NCBI GenBank assembly: GCA_964541085.1
Contig: CAZIPA010000027.1
Coordinates: 1-26,926 of the forward strand
Direction: 5' to 3'
DNA: 26,926 bases
Source: UBA4644 sp964541085
GTDB taxonomy: Bacteria; Bacillota; Clostridia; Oscillospirales; Butyricicoccaceae
Made by a program: the position numbers and the translations under genes. Shown one piece after another: positions 1-7,962 of this stretch. Position 1 is the stretch's first letter, and every line of letters starts with the position of its first letter. Below the pieces are notes generated by a model, which was given only the letters and a program-made list of their open reading frames with translations, searched no databases and was not told where the DNA came from.

Positions 1-49
1 GGGCTTCGTGTAGTTTTGCTTTTTTAGTGTCTACTTTTTCTTGACAAGT

Positions 50-70
50 GCACACCGATTTCCGGTGCGC
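50..70. terminator. short hairpin downstream of the DUF4317 gene, possible weak terminator
   Basis: GCACACCG (50-57) and CGGTGCGC (63-70) form an 8-bp stem with one G-U pair around a 5-base loop. On the plus strand it is followed by a loose T-rich stretch (GGTATTTTC). On the minus strand, the direction of the DUF4317 gene ending at 97, no T-run follows directly. It may end transcription weakly or only mark the 3' end. Nothing else is supportable in positions 1-96 apart from the possible mobile-element edge discussed as a finding. Confidence 0.35.
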
Positions 71-96
71 GGTATTTTCATAGGCAAAGAGCGCCT

Positions 97-1248
97 TCAG
101 TCCTCCACTTCCTGCTCCAGAACCGACACATCAATGCCGTTGATCTGGACACCGCCGGAGGCGGGGATCAGCAGATACTTCCGTCCCTGAATCACCCGTG
201 TCTCAATGAGATAGCTGTTTTCCGGCGAGACGGAAATCTTCACCTCCGGCGTGGTGACTTCAAACTTCCGGCTTTCCACCAGATTGCCGGGATTCAGCTC
301 CGCATCCGTGCCATACTGCTGCTGACATTGCCGGCGGAAGGTCTGGGCCTGTTCGGCGGAAGCGCCGCTGCTCTGCAAAATGGCAGCCATATCCTCCACG
401 GACACGGCGGGAGATTCCGGATCACGGCTTTCCCTGTGATCCTGAAGGAGGGTAAACACCTGCTCATGCACGGCCTGTACCACCTCAAAGCTGCAATCCT
501 GCTGCAAGCTGTCCCGGAGGGCCGTATCAAAGGCATCCTTCTGCTCCGGTGCGGACATGGGCGGCAGCACATGGAATACTGCGTCGATGACCTCCGGATG
601 CAGATTGGCCGCATCCCGGCTGTAATACAGACCGCTGTAAATGTTGGCGCAGCGATTGTCAAAGGCGGGGAAGAGAAAGCCGATGTCCGGCGCGGCGGCA
701 ATGTGGCCGGAGGAACAGCCGTGGAAGGTCTTTTCCTCATTCACATAGCGCAGCTCCATCTCCGGTGCCTTCACCGGGCAGATGCTGCAAAGCACATAGC
801 GGAAAATCTGTTCGGAGGCATCCGCCAGCTCCTCACCGTCACTGCTCCGTCCGGGCACATCATAGGCATCCGCTGCCAGCAGAATGAGGTAGCTGCTGTC
901 GCCCATATCCATGCTTTCGATGATCTTTCGGCAGAGGGCCTCCCGGGCCTCCTGATCCTGCAAAGCCGTCTGCCGCAGGGTTTGCAGCAGCCGATGCTCT
1001 TCGCTGTCCAGAACCTGCTGGGTAGAGAAGGTAATGGGAATGAGATTCTTGTCCGGCGTACCGGTGAGTGCCTTTTTCAGCAGGGAGAGATAAATCTCCT
1101 GTTCCTCCTGCTGCATCATGCCCAGTGAGGTATCAAACTGGGAAATGATTTCCCGGTTGCTGTTGACATAACAGCCGTAAACCCGGCTGATGCTGCTTTT
1201 ATCTCCGCGGAAGCGACGACGGAGCTCCATCAATTCTTTCCGGTTCAT
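97..1248 (-). CDS. DUF4317 family protein, unknown function
   Basis: A 383-residue protein recognised as DUF4317, a family common in Clostridia with no established role. It opens with MNRKELMELRRRFRGDKSSI, which is typical of the family, and has a conserved central block (around residues 165-210) containing ERYVNEEKTFHG-like and FPAFDNRCANIY segments. There is no signal peptide or membrane helix, so it is probably cytoplasmic. The start at 1248 is preceded by AAAGGA about 12 bases upstream, a somewhat long spacing. It follows the Bce-type permease gene on the same strand, but a good promoter in the 79-base gap (1292-1320) suggests it is transcribed independently. Family assignment is from sequence recognition. 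No function is inferred. Confidence 0.88.
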   Translation of the reverse strand: MNRKELMELRRRFRGDKSSISRVYGCYVNSNREIISQFDTSLGMMQQEEQEIYLSLLKKALTGTPDKNLIPITFSTQQVLDSEEHRLLQTLRQTALQDQEAREALCRKIIESMDMGDSSYLILLAADAYDVPGRSSDGEELADASEQIFRYVLCSICPVKAPEMELRYVNEEKTFHGCSSGHIAAAPDIGFLFPAFDNRCANIYSGLYYSRDAANLHPEVIDAVFHVLPPMSAPEQKDAFDTALRDSLQQDCSFEVVQAVHEQVFTLLQDHRESRDPESPAVSVEDMAAILQSSGASAEQAQTFRRQCQQQYGTDAELNPGNLVESRKFEVTTPEVKISVSPENSYLIETRVIQGRKYLLIPASGGVQINGIDVSVLEQEVED

Positions 1249-1291
1249 AATTCGTTATCATCCTTTCGCAGGCCGTTGCTTGACGAAGGGA

Positions 1292-1320
1292 ATTCTACCA
1301 CGATTTTTCCCCGCTGGCAA
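1292..1320 (-). promoter_or_regulatory. sigma-A-type promoter for the DUF4317 gene
   Basis: On the minus strand TTGCCA (1320-1315), a 17-base spacer, then TAGAAT (1297-1292), with a TG one base before the -10 box (extended -10). It lies in the gap between the Bce-type permease and the DUF4317 gene, reading toward the latter. No intrinsic terminator with a T-run is visible after the permease, so read-through is also possible. Confidence 0.65.
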
Positions 1321-1327
1321 GGGGAGA

Positions 1328-3382
1328 TTATTCCCTCTGAAGACCGCTGACCAGCCGGTAATAGGTGTTGGAGGTCAGCCGGTATACCAGCACATACAGC
1401 AGGGCAAACACCAGAAAGCTGACAAGCGCCGTCAGAGCAAACAGAGAACTATTGGTCAGATTGAACAGCTGCAGTAGCTTGTCCACCATGGGAAAGGCAA
1501 AGGCCAGATGCAGCTCCGCACCCAGCAGCGGCAGGAAAAACACGGTGAGCAGCTGACTGTTGACGCCTTTTCGAATCTCCGGACGGGTCATGCCCACCTT
1601 TTGCATGATAGCAAAGCGGCTCTGATCCTCATAGCCCTCGGAAATCTGCTTGTAATAGATGATGAGCACGGCGGCAAACAGGAACACGGCGCTTAGCAGA
1701 ATGCCCAGAAACAGCAGCGCACCATAGTCGGCATAAAAATCCTGCCGGCTGCCTTCCCGGGTCTCCAGCATCATACCCGCCGGAAGATCGGTCAGCTGCC
1801 GGGAAAGGGCCTTCTGAAGCTCCAGGCACAGCGAAAGCTGCTCTTCGCCGGACAGACCGGTATCGAAGCAATAATCCCAGCGGAGAGAAATGCCGCCATT
1901 CTCCAGAAAGACATCCATAATCTGCGGCAGCATGGCATCCAGATCGGGGACGATGACCACCACGGTGGGATAGACATAGCCTGCGATCTCGCCTATAAAG
2001 GGGAAATCCGCCACCTGCTCCTTCACCTGAAAGGTTTGCAGACCCTCCACGGTGAGGGTGTCCCAGGAATAATCCATGCGATAAAGAGCCAGCAGAACCT
2101 CATCCTCTGCCAGCGTCAGCGGCTGCATGGCATCGTCATCATAGCTTCCTGGCAGTGCCTGTCTGCCGGAGGCGGCGTTATAGTCCTCCAGTGACACGAT
2201 AAACAGCAGACGGAAATCCTCATCCGTTCCGCTATCGGGAGAAAGAACAGCGCCCTTCTGGGTCATATAGCGATCCAGAGAAGCGTAGGAAAAGGCATTC
2301 TGCGGTTTGGCACCATATCGGCCCAGTTCCCCCTGAACGGTGGCCTGAACCTCCGAATACAGGGCCCGGTCAAAAGTGGGCAGCGCTCCTTCATACTGCC
2401 AGAGGGTAACGCTCACCTCCCGGGGAAAGCGCTCGTTCAGTCCATCCTGCACACCGGAATACAGACAGGTGGTGGTGGAAATCGTTACCAGCGCCATGGT
2501 GCAGAGAATGCAGATAGAGGCCAGTCCCGCACCGTTGCGCTTCATGCGGAAGATCATGGACGAAAGGGAGACAAAATGATCTGCCCGGTAATAATAATTG
2601 CGCTTCCGCTGCAGGATTCGGCAAACCAGCACCGAGCCGGAGATCATCAGCAGATAGGTGGCCAGAATCACCATGACGACCGCCACAAAGAACCAGACCA
2701 TGGCCTTCAGCGGCTGCTGAATGGAGATGGACAGTGCGTAGGCACCTGCCAGCAGAAGCAGACCCAGAACGCCCAGCAGCCAGTTTCCCCGGGGCGGCTT
2801 TTCCCCCTGCCGCTCACTGTGCAGCAGCGAAACCGAGCTGGAAAAATGCACCTGACGCAGCCCGTTTAGCAGCAGCAGAAAGCTGATACAGCCAAAGGCA
2901 ATGGCTGTCATGGCGATGGCCGGGCCGGAAAGGCTCATGGTAAAGGTCTGTTCGCCGCCAATCAGATGAATCAGGCCCAGCTCTGCCAGCTTGGAAAAGA
3001 GAATGCCCAGAAACAGACCCGCTGCCAGCGACAGCACATAGCCGATGAGGGTTTCCCAGAAGAGAATCATGCCGATGTTGCGCTTGCCCATGCCCAGAAT
3101 GTGGTACAGGCCAAACTCCTTTTTTCTCCGGCGGATCAGGAAGGAGTTGGTATAAAACAGAAAAATGCAGGCAAACAGCGCCATGATCCAGCTGCCGAAA
3201 AACAGAATGCTGGTGACAGCCCGGGAACCCTTCATGACTGTCAGCGCCGGACTGCGGGGAAGGAACAGCAGAATGTAAAGCATCATGACCATCCCGGCCT
3301 GTGTCAGCAGATAGGGAAGATAGAGCTGCCGGTTTTTCCGGATGCCGTCGGCAGCCAGACGGGGATAAAAGCCGCGCTTCAT
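1328..3382 (-). CDS. BceB-like ABC transporter permease (FtsX family) for antimicrobial-peptide detoxification
   Basis: A 684-residue permease with the BceB layout: about ten membrane helices, one near residues 20-42, then paired N-terminal helices carrying an FtsX-type coupling segment (RRRKKEFGLYHILGMGKR, about 85-102). A large extracellular domain (about 310-535) lies between helices 7 and 8, and the last three helices are at the C-terminus (about 550-675). Family members work with a BceA ATPase to free cell-wall precursor targets from peptide antibiotics and also act as the sensor that passes flux information to a BceS kinase. The start overlaps the ATPase stop by 4 bases (ATGA), with GGAGGTG seven bases upstream, so the two are translationally coupled. 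The exact peptide specificity (bacitracin, mersacidin, lantibiotics) cannot be read from the sequence. Confidence 0.92.
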   Translation of the reverse strand: MKRGFYPRLAADGIRKNRQLYLPYLLTQAGMVMMLYILLFLPRSPALTVMKGSRAVTSILFFGSWIMALFACIFLFYTNSFLIRRRKKEFGLYHILGMGKRNIGMILFWETLIGYVLSLAAGLFLGILFSKLAELGLIHLIGGEQTFTMSLSGPAIAMTAIAFGCISFLLLLNGLRQVHFSSSVSLLHSERQGEKPPRGNWLLGVLGLLLLAGAYALSISIQQPLKAMVWFFVAVVMVILATYLLMISGSVLVCRILQRKRNYYYRADHFVSLSSMIFRMKRNGAGLASICILCTMALVTISTTTCLYSGVQDGLNERFPREVSVTLWQYEGALPTFDRALYSEVQATVQGELGRYGAKPQNAFSYASLDRYMTQKGAVLSPDSGTDEDFRLLFIVSLEDYNAASGRQALPGSYDDDAMQPLTLAEDEVLLALYRMDYSWDTLTVEGLQTFQVKEQVADFPFIGEIAGYVYPTVVVIVPDLDAMLPQIMDVFLENGGISLRWDYCFDTGLSGEEQLSLCLELQKALSRQLTDLPAGMMLETREGSRQDFYADYGALLFLGILLSAVFLFAAVLIIYYKQISEGYEDQSRFAIMQKVGMTRPEIRKGVNSQLLTVFFLPLLGAELHLAFAFPMVDKLLQLFNLTNSSLFALTALVSFLVFALLYVLVYRLTSNTYYRLVSGLQRE

Positions 3383-4143
3383 GCCTGGGCACCTCCCGTG
3401 GCCAGCATGGTCAGCGTGCTGGAGATTTTGCTGTACAGCTGCTCGTCGGTGTCTTCACCCCGGTACAGCTGGTGGAACACCTCGCCGTCCCGGATGAACA
3501 GCACACGACCTGCATGGCTGGCGGCCTTGACCGAGTGCGTCACCATCAGAATGGTCTGTCCCTGCCGGTTGATGGCGCTGAACAGCCGCAGAAGCTCATC
3601 GGTAGAGCGGGAATCCAGCGCGCCGGTGGGCTCGTCTGCCAGCAGCAGCTCCGGCTGGGTAATCACGGCCCGGGCCACGGCAGCCCGCTGCTTTTGTCCG
3701 CCGGAGACTTCGTAGGGATATTTTTTCAGCAGCGTCCGCAGTCCCAGTTGATCCGCAATGGGTAGAATGCGCTGGCGCATTTCCGTATAGGGCCGGCCGG
3801 CCAGCACCAGCGGCAGATAAATGTTATCCTCGATGGTAAAGGTGTCCAGAAGATTGAACTCCTGAAATACAAACCCCAGATGATCCCGGCGGAAGGCGGC
3901 GGCCTCCGATTCCCGGATGCTGGAAAGCTCCCGTCCCTCCAGCAAAACACTGCCGCCGGTGGGCTTGTCCAGCGCCGCAAGCAGATTCAGCAGCGTGGTC
4001 TTGCCGGAGCCGGATTCTCCCATAATGGCCACATATTCGCCCTTTTCCACGGTAAAGCTGATATTTTTCAGGGCCTCCACCGTATTCCCACCAAAGCGGG
4101 TGGAATAGACCTTGCGCAGGCCTTTCACTTCAAGAATGCTCAT
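3379..4143 (-). CDS. BceA-like ABC transporter ATP-binding protein
   Basis: A 254-residue ABC ATPase that powers the adjacent permease. Visible motifs are Walker A GESGSGKTT (residues 42-50), Q-loop Q94, signature VSGGQ (146-150), Walker B LLLADE (166-171) with the catalytic glutamate, and switch histidine H203. An ATG at 4161 would add six residues, but it sits inside the GGAGGA ribosome site. The ATG at 4143 lies about 10 bases after that site and opens the typical MSILEVKGLRK sequence, so 4143 is chosen. The gene is separated from the kinase gene by 129 bases holding its own promoter and a BceR-type operator. It overlaps the permease start by 4 bases. Confidence 0.93.
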   Translation of the reverse strand: MSILEVKGLRKVYSTRFGGNTVEALKNISFTVEKGEYVAIMGESGSGKTTLLNLLAALDKPTGGSVLLEGRELSSIRESEAAAFRRDHLGFVFQEFNLLDTFTIEDNIYLPLVLAGRPYTEMRQRILPIADQLGLRTLLKKYPYEVSGGQKQRAAVARAVITQPELLLADEPTGALDSRSTDELLRLFSAINRQGQTILMVTHSVKAASHAGRVLFIRDGEVFHQLYRGEDTDEQLYSKISSTLTMLATGGAQA

Positions 4144-4179
4144 ATCAGAACGATCCTCCATTTCATAGCTTCTGTGGCC

Positions 4180-4208
4180 ATTATAACAAACCCGGGAAAT
4201 GCAGCGAA
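4180..4208 (-). promoter_or_regulatory. activator-type promoter of the Bce transporter operon
   Basis: Minus strand TATAAT (4185-4180) with an extended -10 (TGT immediately before). At 17 bases upstream lies only TTCGCT (4208-4203), a poor -35 box. A strong -10 with a weak -35 fits a promoter that needs an activator, and a BceR-type palindrome lies upstream at 4240-4255. Transcription would start near 4173, giving a leader of about 30 bases before the ATPase gene. Confidence 0.65.
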
Positions 4209-4233
4209 ATCGAATCGGCTTACATTTCCCGGG
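4191..4233. repeat. 11-bp inverted repeat over the bceAB-type promoter
   Basis: CCCGGGAAATG (4191-4201) and its exact reverse complement CATTTCCCGGG (4223-4233) flank 21 bases. The pair spans the -35 region and spacer of the transporter promoter, so it could be a second regulator site or form a hairpin in DNA. The right arm overlaps a CTTACATTT half-site (4219-4227) that repeats exactly 21 bases further on at 4240-4248. Confidence 0.6.
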
Positions 4234-4239
4234 AAAAAG

Positions 4240-4255
4240 CTTACATTTTTGTAAG
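4240..4255. promoter_or_regulatory. BceR-type operator (TTACA-N4-TGTAA)
   Basis: The perfect palindrome CTTACA-TTTT-TGTAAG matches the TNACA-N4-TGTAA consensus described for BceR-like response regulators. Its centre is about 75 bases upstream of the predicted start of the transporter transcript, a position suited to an activator. The gene for the cognate regulator is two genes upstream (5265-5936). A second half-site, CTTACATTT at 4219-4227, is displaced by 21 bases, two turns of the helix. Confidence 0.72.
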
Positions 4256-4272
4256 GCGGAGGGACAGCGCCT

Positions 4273-5259
4273 TTATTCCGGACGGAGGGAATATTGCGTC
4301 AGCCGCAGAAAAATCTGCGTGCCCTGTCCCGGAACCGACCGGGCGGAAATGTCCATCCCCAGTCTGCCGCAGATGGTTTTGCAGAGATACAGCCCCAGCC
4401 CGCTGGCCTTTTTGTCGCTGCGTCCGTGGCTGCCGGTATAGCCCTTTTCAAAAATGCGGGGCAGATCCTCCGGCGCAATGCCCATGCCGGTATCCTGAAT
4501 GCACAGCACCTCCGGCTGGGAAAGCCAGATGCGTACGCCGCCCTCACGGGTGTACTTCAGCGCATTGGACAAAACCTGCTCCAGAACAAAGGAAAACCAC
4601 TTTTCATCGGTGGTCAGCGTGAGAGAAATAGGCTCATATTCCAGCCGCAGCCGGCGGACGATAAACTCCGGCGCGTATTTTCGCACCGCGCCCCGGATGA
4701 TATCGTCCAGCTCGCAGGGACGGAACACATAATCGGTGGAAACGGAATCCAGCCGCAGATAGACCATGGCCATCTCCACATACTGCTCCACGGCAAACAG
4801 CTGGGAGGTCAGTCTGCGGGACAGGGGAGAGTCCTCGTTTTCCAGCGCCAGACGCATGGAGGCAATGGGCGTTTTGATCTGGTGGGTCCACAGGGTAAAA
4901 TAGTCCAGCGTATCCTGCAAATGGGCATCGGCGGCATTTTCTGCCCGCAGCAGCGCCTCCCGCAGCGCATCGATCACCTCCAGCAGATCCTGCTCTGCCA
5001 GTGTGCGTCCCTCCGGCAGTGTGGGCAGCGCATGGGGAAAGGCTGCCGCCTGAGAAAGCAGCTGATGACGGCTGCGTGTCCGGAGAAAATCCGCCGTCAG
5101 CCCGATGCTGAACAGCAGCAGGCACAGTCCCGCCGGATACAGCACAGCCCGTACCGGCAGACGATACAGCAGCAGAGAACCGGTGAACAGGCCGCAGCAC
5201 AGGAAAAACAGGCCCACAGCCGGCAGCCTGCTGCGCAGATAGGCAAAAAACAGCTTCAT
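4273..5259 (-). CDS. BceS-like intramembrane-sensing sensor histidine kinase
   Basis: A 328-residue kinase from the ATG at 5259. Two membrane helices (about 12-32 and 37-56) are separated by a very short loop, so there is no extracellular sensor domain. This is the BceS type, which senses through its partner ABC transporter. The H-box THQIKTP has the phospho-accepting H126. An N-box (around LSNALKY), the DTGMGIAPEDLPRIFEKGY loop and a GLGLYL G-box form the ATPase domain. A GTG at 5268 would overlap the regulator stop by 4 bases, but GGAG lies eight bases before the ATG at 5259, which I prefer. It is cotranscribed with the response regulator. Confidence 0.92.
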   Translation of the reverse strand: MKLFFAYLRSRLPAVGLFFLCCGLFTGSLLLYRLPVRAVLYPAGLCLLLFSIGLTADFLRTRSRHQLLSQAAAFPHALPTLPEGRTLAEQDLLEVIDALREALLRAENAADAHLQDTLDYFTLWTHQIKTPIASMRLALENEDSPLSRRLTSQLFAVEQYVEMAMVYLRLDSVSTDYVFRPCELDDIIRGAVRKYAPEFIVRRLRLEYEPISLTLTTDEKWFSFVLEQVLSNALKYTREGGVRIWLSQPEVLCIQDTGMGIAPEDLPRIFEKGYTGSHGRSDKKASGLGLYLCKTICGRLGMDISARSVPGQGTQIFLRLTQYSLRPE

Positions 5260-5264
5260 AAGCG

Positions 5265-5936
5265 TCACTCCATCAGATAACCCACACCTACACGGGTTGT
5301 GATAAAGCCGGGCAGCCCCGCGCCGTCCAGCTTTTTCCGCAGACGGTTGATATTGACGGCCAGGGTATTTTCATCCACAAAGCTGTCCGTCTCCCAAAGC
5401 CGCTGCATGAGCTTTTCCCGGCTGACTGTTTTGCCCCGGTTTTCCATCAGACAGAGCAGAATGCGATATTCGTTTCGGGTCAGAGAAATGCGCTGCCCCT
5501 GAAAGGTGAGCGACTGATCCCCGGTGTTCAGCCGTGCGCCTCTGTGCTCCAGCACCGGTGCGGCCGTGGGAAAATCATAGGTGCGCCGCAAAAGCGCCTG
5601 CAATTTTGCCATCAGCACCCGGGGGTCAAAGGGCTTTGCGATAAAATCATCCGCACCCAGATTCACCGCCATGACGATGCTCATATTGTCTGCCGTGGAG
5701 GACAGAAACAGAATGGGCACATTGGAAAGTTTGCGAAGCTCTCCGCACCAGTAATAGCCGTTATAAAAGGGCAGGGAAATATCCAGCAGCACCAGATGGG
5801 GCTGGCAGGTCTGAAACTCTTCCGTGATATGCTGAAAATCCCGGACGACACAGGCTTCCAGTCCCCAGCCCTCGATCAGCTGCTGCAAGCCCTCCGCAAT
5901 GCCGGGGTCATCCTCCACGATCATGATCCGATACAT
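5265..5936 (-). CDS. BceR-like OmpR-family response regulator
   Basis: A 223-residue transcription factor with an N-terminal receiver domain (acidic pocket E8/D9/D10, phospho-acceptor D52 in LLDISLP, conserved S79/S80-T81 region and K101 in AKPFD) and a C-terminal winged-helix OmpR/PhoB DNA-binding domain (about 125-223, ending in RVGVGYLME). It should be phosphorylated by the kinase encoded next to it and activate the transporter promoter through the palindrome at 4240-4255. An upstream ATG at 5951 lies inside the GGGAGG ribosome site. The ATG at 5936 is seven bases after GGAGG and gives the canonical MYRIMIVEDD start. The gene's end overlaps the beginning of the kinase reading frame. Confidence 0.94.
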   Translation of the reverse strand: MYRIMIVEDDPGIAEGLQQLIEGWGLEACVVRDFQHITEEFQTCQPHLVLLDISLPFYNGYYWCGELRKLSNVPILFLSSTADNMSIVMAVNLGADDFIAKPFDPRVLMAKLQALLRRTYDFPTAAPVLEHRGARLNTGDQSLTFQGQRISLTRNEYRILLCLMENRGKTVSREKLMQRLWETDSFVDENTLAVNINRLRKKLDGAGLPGFITTRVGVGYLME

Positions 5937-5968
5937 TTCCGTTCCTCCCATGGGATGAATACCCGCTT

Positions 5969-5998
5969 ATTATAGCATATCTGTGAAAGGAAAAACAA
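5969..5998 (-). promoter_or_regulatory. sigma-A-type promoter of the regulator/kinase operon
   Basis: Minus strand TTGTTT (5998-5993), an 18-base spacer, and TATAAT (5974-5969) preceded by TGC (extended -10). No TNACA-N4-TGTAA site is seen near it, so basal constitutive expression of regulator and kinase is likely, as in the Bacillus bce locus. Confidence 0.72.
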
Positions 5999-6021
5999 GG
6001 AAACGCCCCTTAAGTTTTCTA

Positions 6022-6053
6022 TAAAAAATCCGCCCGGAGGGTCATCCGGACGG
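6022..6053 (-). terminator. rho-independent terminator after the DUF3048 lipoprotein gene
   Basis: On the minus strand CCGTCCGGA (6053-6045), a six-base loop, and TCCGGGCGG (6038-6030) form a 9-bp stem with one G-U pair. A and six T residues follow (6029-6023). It starts 20 bases after the stop codon of the lipoprotein gene and insulates the Bce-type operon promoter that follows. Confidence 0.85.
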
Positions 6054-6073
6054 AAAAGCGCACAGAAAGGCTG

Positions 6074-7243
6074 TTATTCAATGACGATATCGCCGGTTTT
6101 GGTGATGACGGAAATAAAGCTCTGGCCCCGGGCCACAATGAGCTCCTCGCCGTTTTCGTCATAATACTTGATCTCGCTGTTGTACTTGTCCTTGCTCCAG
6201 GTGATGGGCACATATTTTCCGCCGTGGAAATAATAGCCCTCACCGGAACCGGTGGTTTTGATCTCGATCAGATGAAGGTAGCTGTTGGGTACATCGGTGG
6301 TTTCCATCCGCAGCACAAACACATTTTCCGTGGCGATCTGCGTGTCCAGTTTGCCGTCCATCTGGGGATCGCCGTATTCAAAGCGCAGATATTTGCCGCT
6401 TTCCGCGTCATATTCAAACCAGGGCTTGTGCTTGCTGCTGTAGGTGATGGTGACCTTTTCCGCCGGCTGACCGTCCATGGCGCTGTTTTCCGAAAGCCGT
6501 TCGCTGTAACGGAAGGCAGAGGGATGCTCTGTCTGGGAAAGATCATTTCCCTTTTTCTCCAGAATGGTCATGGCATCTGCCAGCTTTTCGCCGGTGGTGA
6601 CCACAGAATGCTCCAGACCCATAGCGGATTTTCTGTCCGGATCCCGATAGAAGGTATCGTTCCAGGTGCCCTTGATGCCGTCAATATGCACCAGATCCGA
6701 GCGGCGGCTGATCTCGTTGTAGGCGGGTTCGCTGCCGCCAAAATGAATATAAACCGCGCCGTAGCTCTGGGCAATGTCCATGTAATAGGGCCGGGCTGAG
6801 CGGATGCTGCCCAGAACATCAATTTTGGAGTAATCCTGAAAAATCGCCAGCAACCGGGTGATGCGGCCCTCCGCCAGCATCTCATAGATAATGTCCGCCT
6901 GAGAAATGCCCCATTGAGGCAGTGCCTTGATCATGTTGTTAATCATGATGGCCAGCGGCCGATGCTCCAGCGCCTCATCCGGGATGCCGTCACACAGACC
7001 GGTCAGGGGATTCACATTACCCTCTGCCACAAACAGATCGGGATCCACCTCCGGCTCCTCCGGCTGGACGGGTACTTCGGGAACGGGCGCAGGCTCCACA
7101 GGCTCTGCGGGCGCCTCCGGCTCTTCCGGAGAAAGAATGGGGCCTGCGGGCTCATCCTGCACGCCGCAGGAGGCCAGCAGAGACAGTGCGGTACAAAGGG
7201 CCAGCAAGAGACAGATAAGGCGAAGCTTTTTTGCGTTACGCAT
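6074..7243 (-). CDS. DUF3048 (YerB-like) lipoprotein
   Basis: A 389-residue secreted lipoprotein. The start at 7243 is set by GGAGG eight bases upstream and by the signal peptide that follows: a basic N-terminus, a hydrophobic stretch (about 9-22), and the lipobox LASC with lipidated C26. A proline/glutamate-rich linker (about 35-68) leads to the DUF3048 domain, which opens with NPLTGL and contains the conserved HRPLAIMINN, GISQADIIYEMLAEG and RSARPYYMDIA segments. B. subtilis YerB has this domain. The molecular role is not established. The reading frame is open further upstream to 7360 but without an RBS or signal sequence in the right place. The gene lies 20 bases after the DUF4364 gene, so the two form an operon ending at the terminator at 6022-6053. 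Confidence 0.92.
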   Translation of the reverse strand: MRNAKKLRLICLLLALCTALSLLASCGVQDEPAGPILSPEEPEAPAEPVEPAPVPEVPVQPEEPEVDPDLFVAEGNVNPLTGLCDGIPDEALEHRPLAIMINNMIKALPQWGISQADIIYEMLAEGRITRLLAIFQDYSKIDVLGSIRSARPYYMDIAQSYGAVYIHFGGSEPAYNEISRRSDLVHIDGIKGTWNDTFYRDPDRKSAMGLEHSVVTTGEKLADAMTILEKKGNDLSQTEHPSAFRYSERLSENSAMDGQPAEKVTITYSSKHKPWFEYDAESGKYLRFEYGDPQMDGKLDTQIATENVFVLRMETTDVPNSYLHLIEIKTTGSGEGYYFHGGKYVPITWSKDKYNSEIKYYDENGEELIVARGQSFISVITKTGDIVIE

Positions 7244-7263
7244 GATCGTTTCCTCCAGTTTTG

Positions 7264-7818
7264 TTATTCCACATGGGGGCTTGCGCCGGAAAGCAGCAGC
7301 AGCAGATCCTGATAAATAGGCTCTGCCCGGCGGCGGAACTCGTCCTCCAGCATCCGGCATTGCCGCAGTGTCATGACCTTCAGCTGCACCGCCATCTGCT
7401 CTCCAACCTTGTTGCGGATGCTCAGACGGACGGTAAAGGTGCCGTCGGGATTGGTGCTGTGGGAGGTCTGAATGGCAGCCTCCCGCTGAAGCCGGGCCAC
7501 TACGCCCAGCGCCGCAGCCTCGGCTCTGTCCCGCACACTGCGGGGAAGCTCACGCTCCAGAATGGCGATGATCCGTTTTCCTTCCGGGGTGATCTGATAG
7601 AGGGGCTCCTCCTGTTCCCGGACAGCGGAAATCTGCCCGCCCTCCAGCAGCCGCAGCAGCGCAGAGCGGAATTCAAAATAGCTGAAGCCGTCGTCGATCA
7701 TCACCACATCCATCAGCTCCGCTTCGGGAACTGCCATGGGAAAGTGATTCAGAGCGAACAGAATCAGATACATGACATCTTTTTCCTCCCGGATATAGCC
7801 GGGGCCGGGATAGCTCAT
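7264..7818 (-). CDS. DUF4364 family protein
   Basis: A 184-residue cytoplasmic protein recognised as DUF4364, a family restricted largely to Clostridia. The N-terminal half (MYLILFALNHFPMAV... through YQITPEGKRII) looks like a winged-helix fold of the PadR/MarR kind: helices, then a beta-hairpin reading PLYQITPEGKR. A small alpha/beta C-terminal region follows. It may therefore bind DNA, but no target or effector is known. GGAGGG lies seven bases before the ATG. It is the first gene of a two-gene operon with the DUF3048 lipoprotein and has a good promoter directly upstream. Function unknown. Confidence 0.87.
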   Translation of the reverse strand: MSYPGPGYIREEKDVMYLILFALNHFPMAVPEAELMDVVMIDDGFSYFEFRSALLRLLEGGQISAVREQEEPLYQITPEGKRIIAILERELPRSVRDRAEAAALGVVARLQREAAIQTSHSTNPDGTFTVRLSIRNKVGEQMAVQLKVMTLRQCRMLEDEFRRRAEPIYQDLLLLLSGASPHVE

Positions 7819-7847
7819 AGGTTAACCCTCCAGTCCATCTATTCTGC

Positions 7848-7876
7848 ATTGTAGCACAGCTCCGGTAAAAAAACAA
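7848..7876 (-). promoter_or_regulatory. sigma-A-type promoter of the DUF4364/DUF3048 operon
   Basis: Minus strand TTGTTT (7876-7871), a 17-base spacer, TACAAT (7853-7848) preceded by TGC (extended -10). It gives a short leader of about 20 bases before the DUF4364 ATG. The region is divergent with the plus-strand gene at 7963, for which I see no convincing promoter. Confidence 0.72.
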
Positions 7877-7962
7877 TTTCCAATCTGCATTTTTCACAAA
7901 AGACCGGAAAACAGGCAAATGCTGCGGTATCTGCGCATAGAAATTCAGAGAGGTGATGCCGA

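Noticed and set aside
328..1128. Long plus-strand open frame (266 codons) across the DUF4317 gene.
   Set aside because: It is the antisense shadow of a recognised family protein and lacks a ribosome site. High GC codons keep the opposite strand open.
1298..1330. Intrinsic terminator after the Bce-type permease gene.
   Set aside because: A short CCCC/GGGG pairing exists, but on the coding (minus) strand it is followed by A residues, not T residues.
7861..7908. TCCGGT ... ACCGGA inverted repeat in the divergent region between the DUF4364 and DUF3298-like genes.
   Set aside because: Arms are only six bases with a 36-base gap, expected by chance in a GC-rich region.
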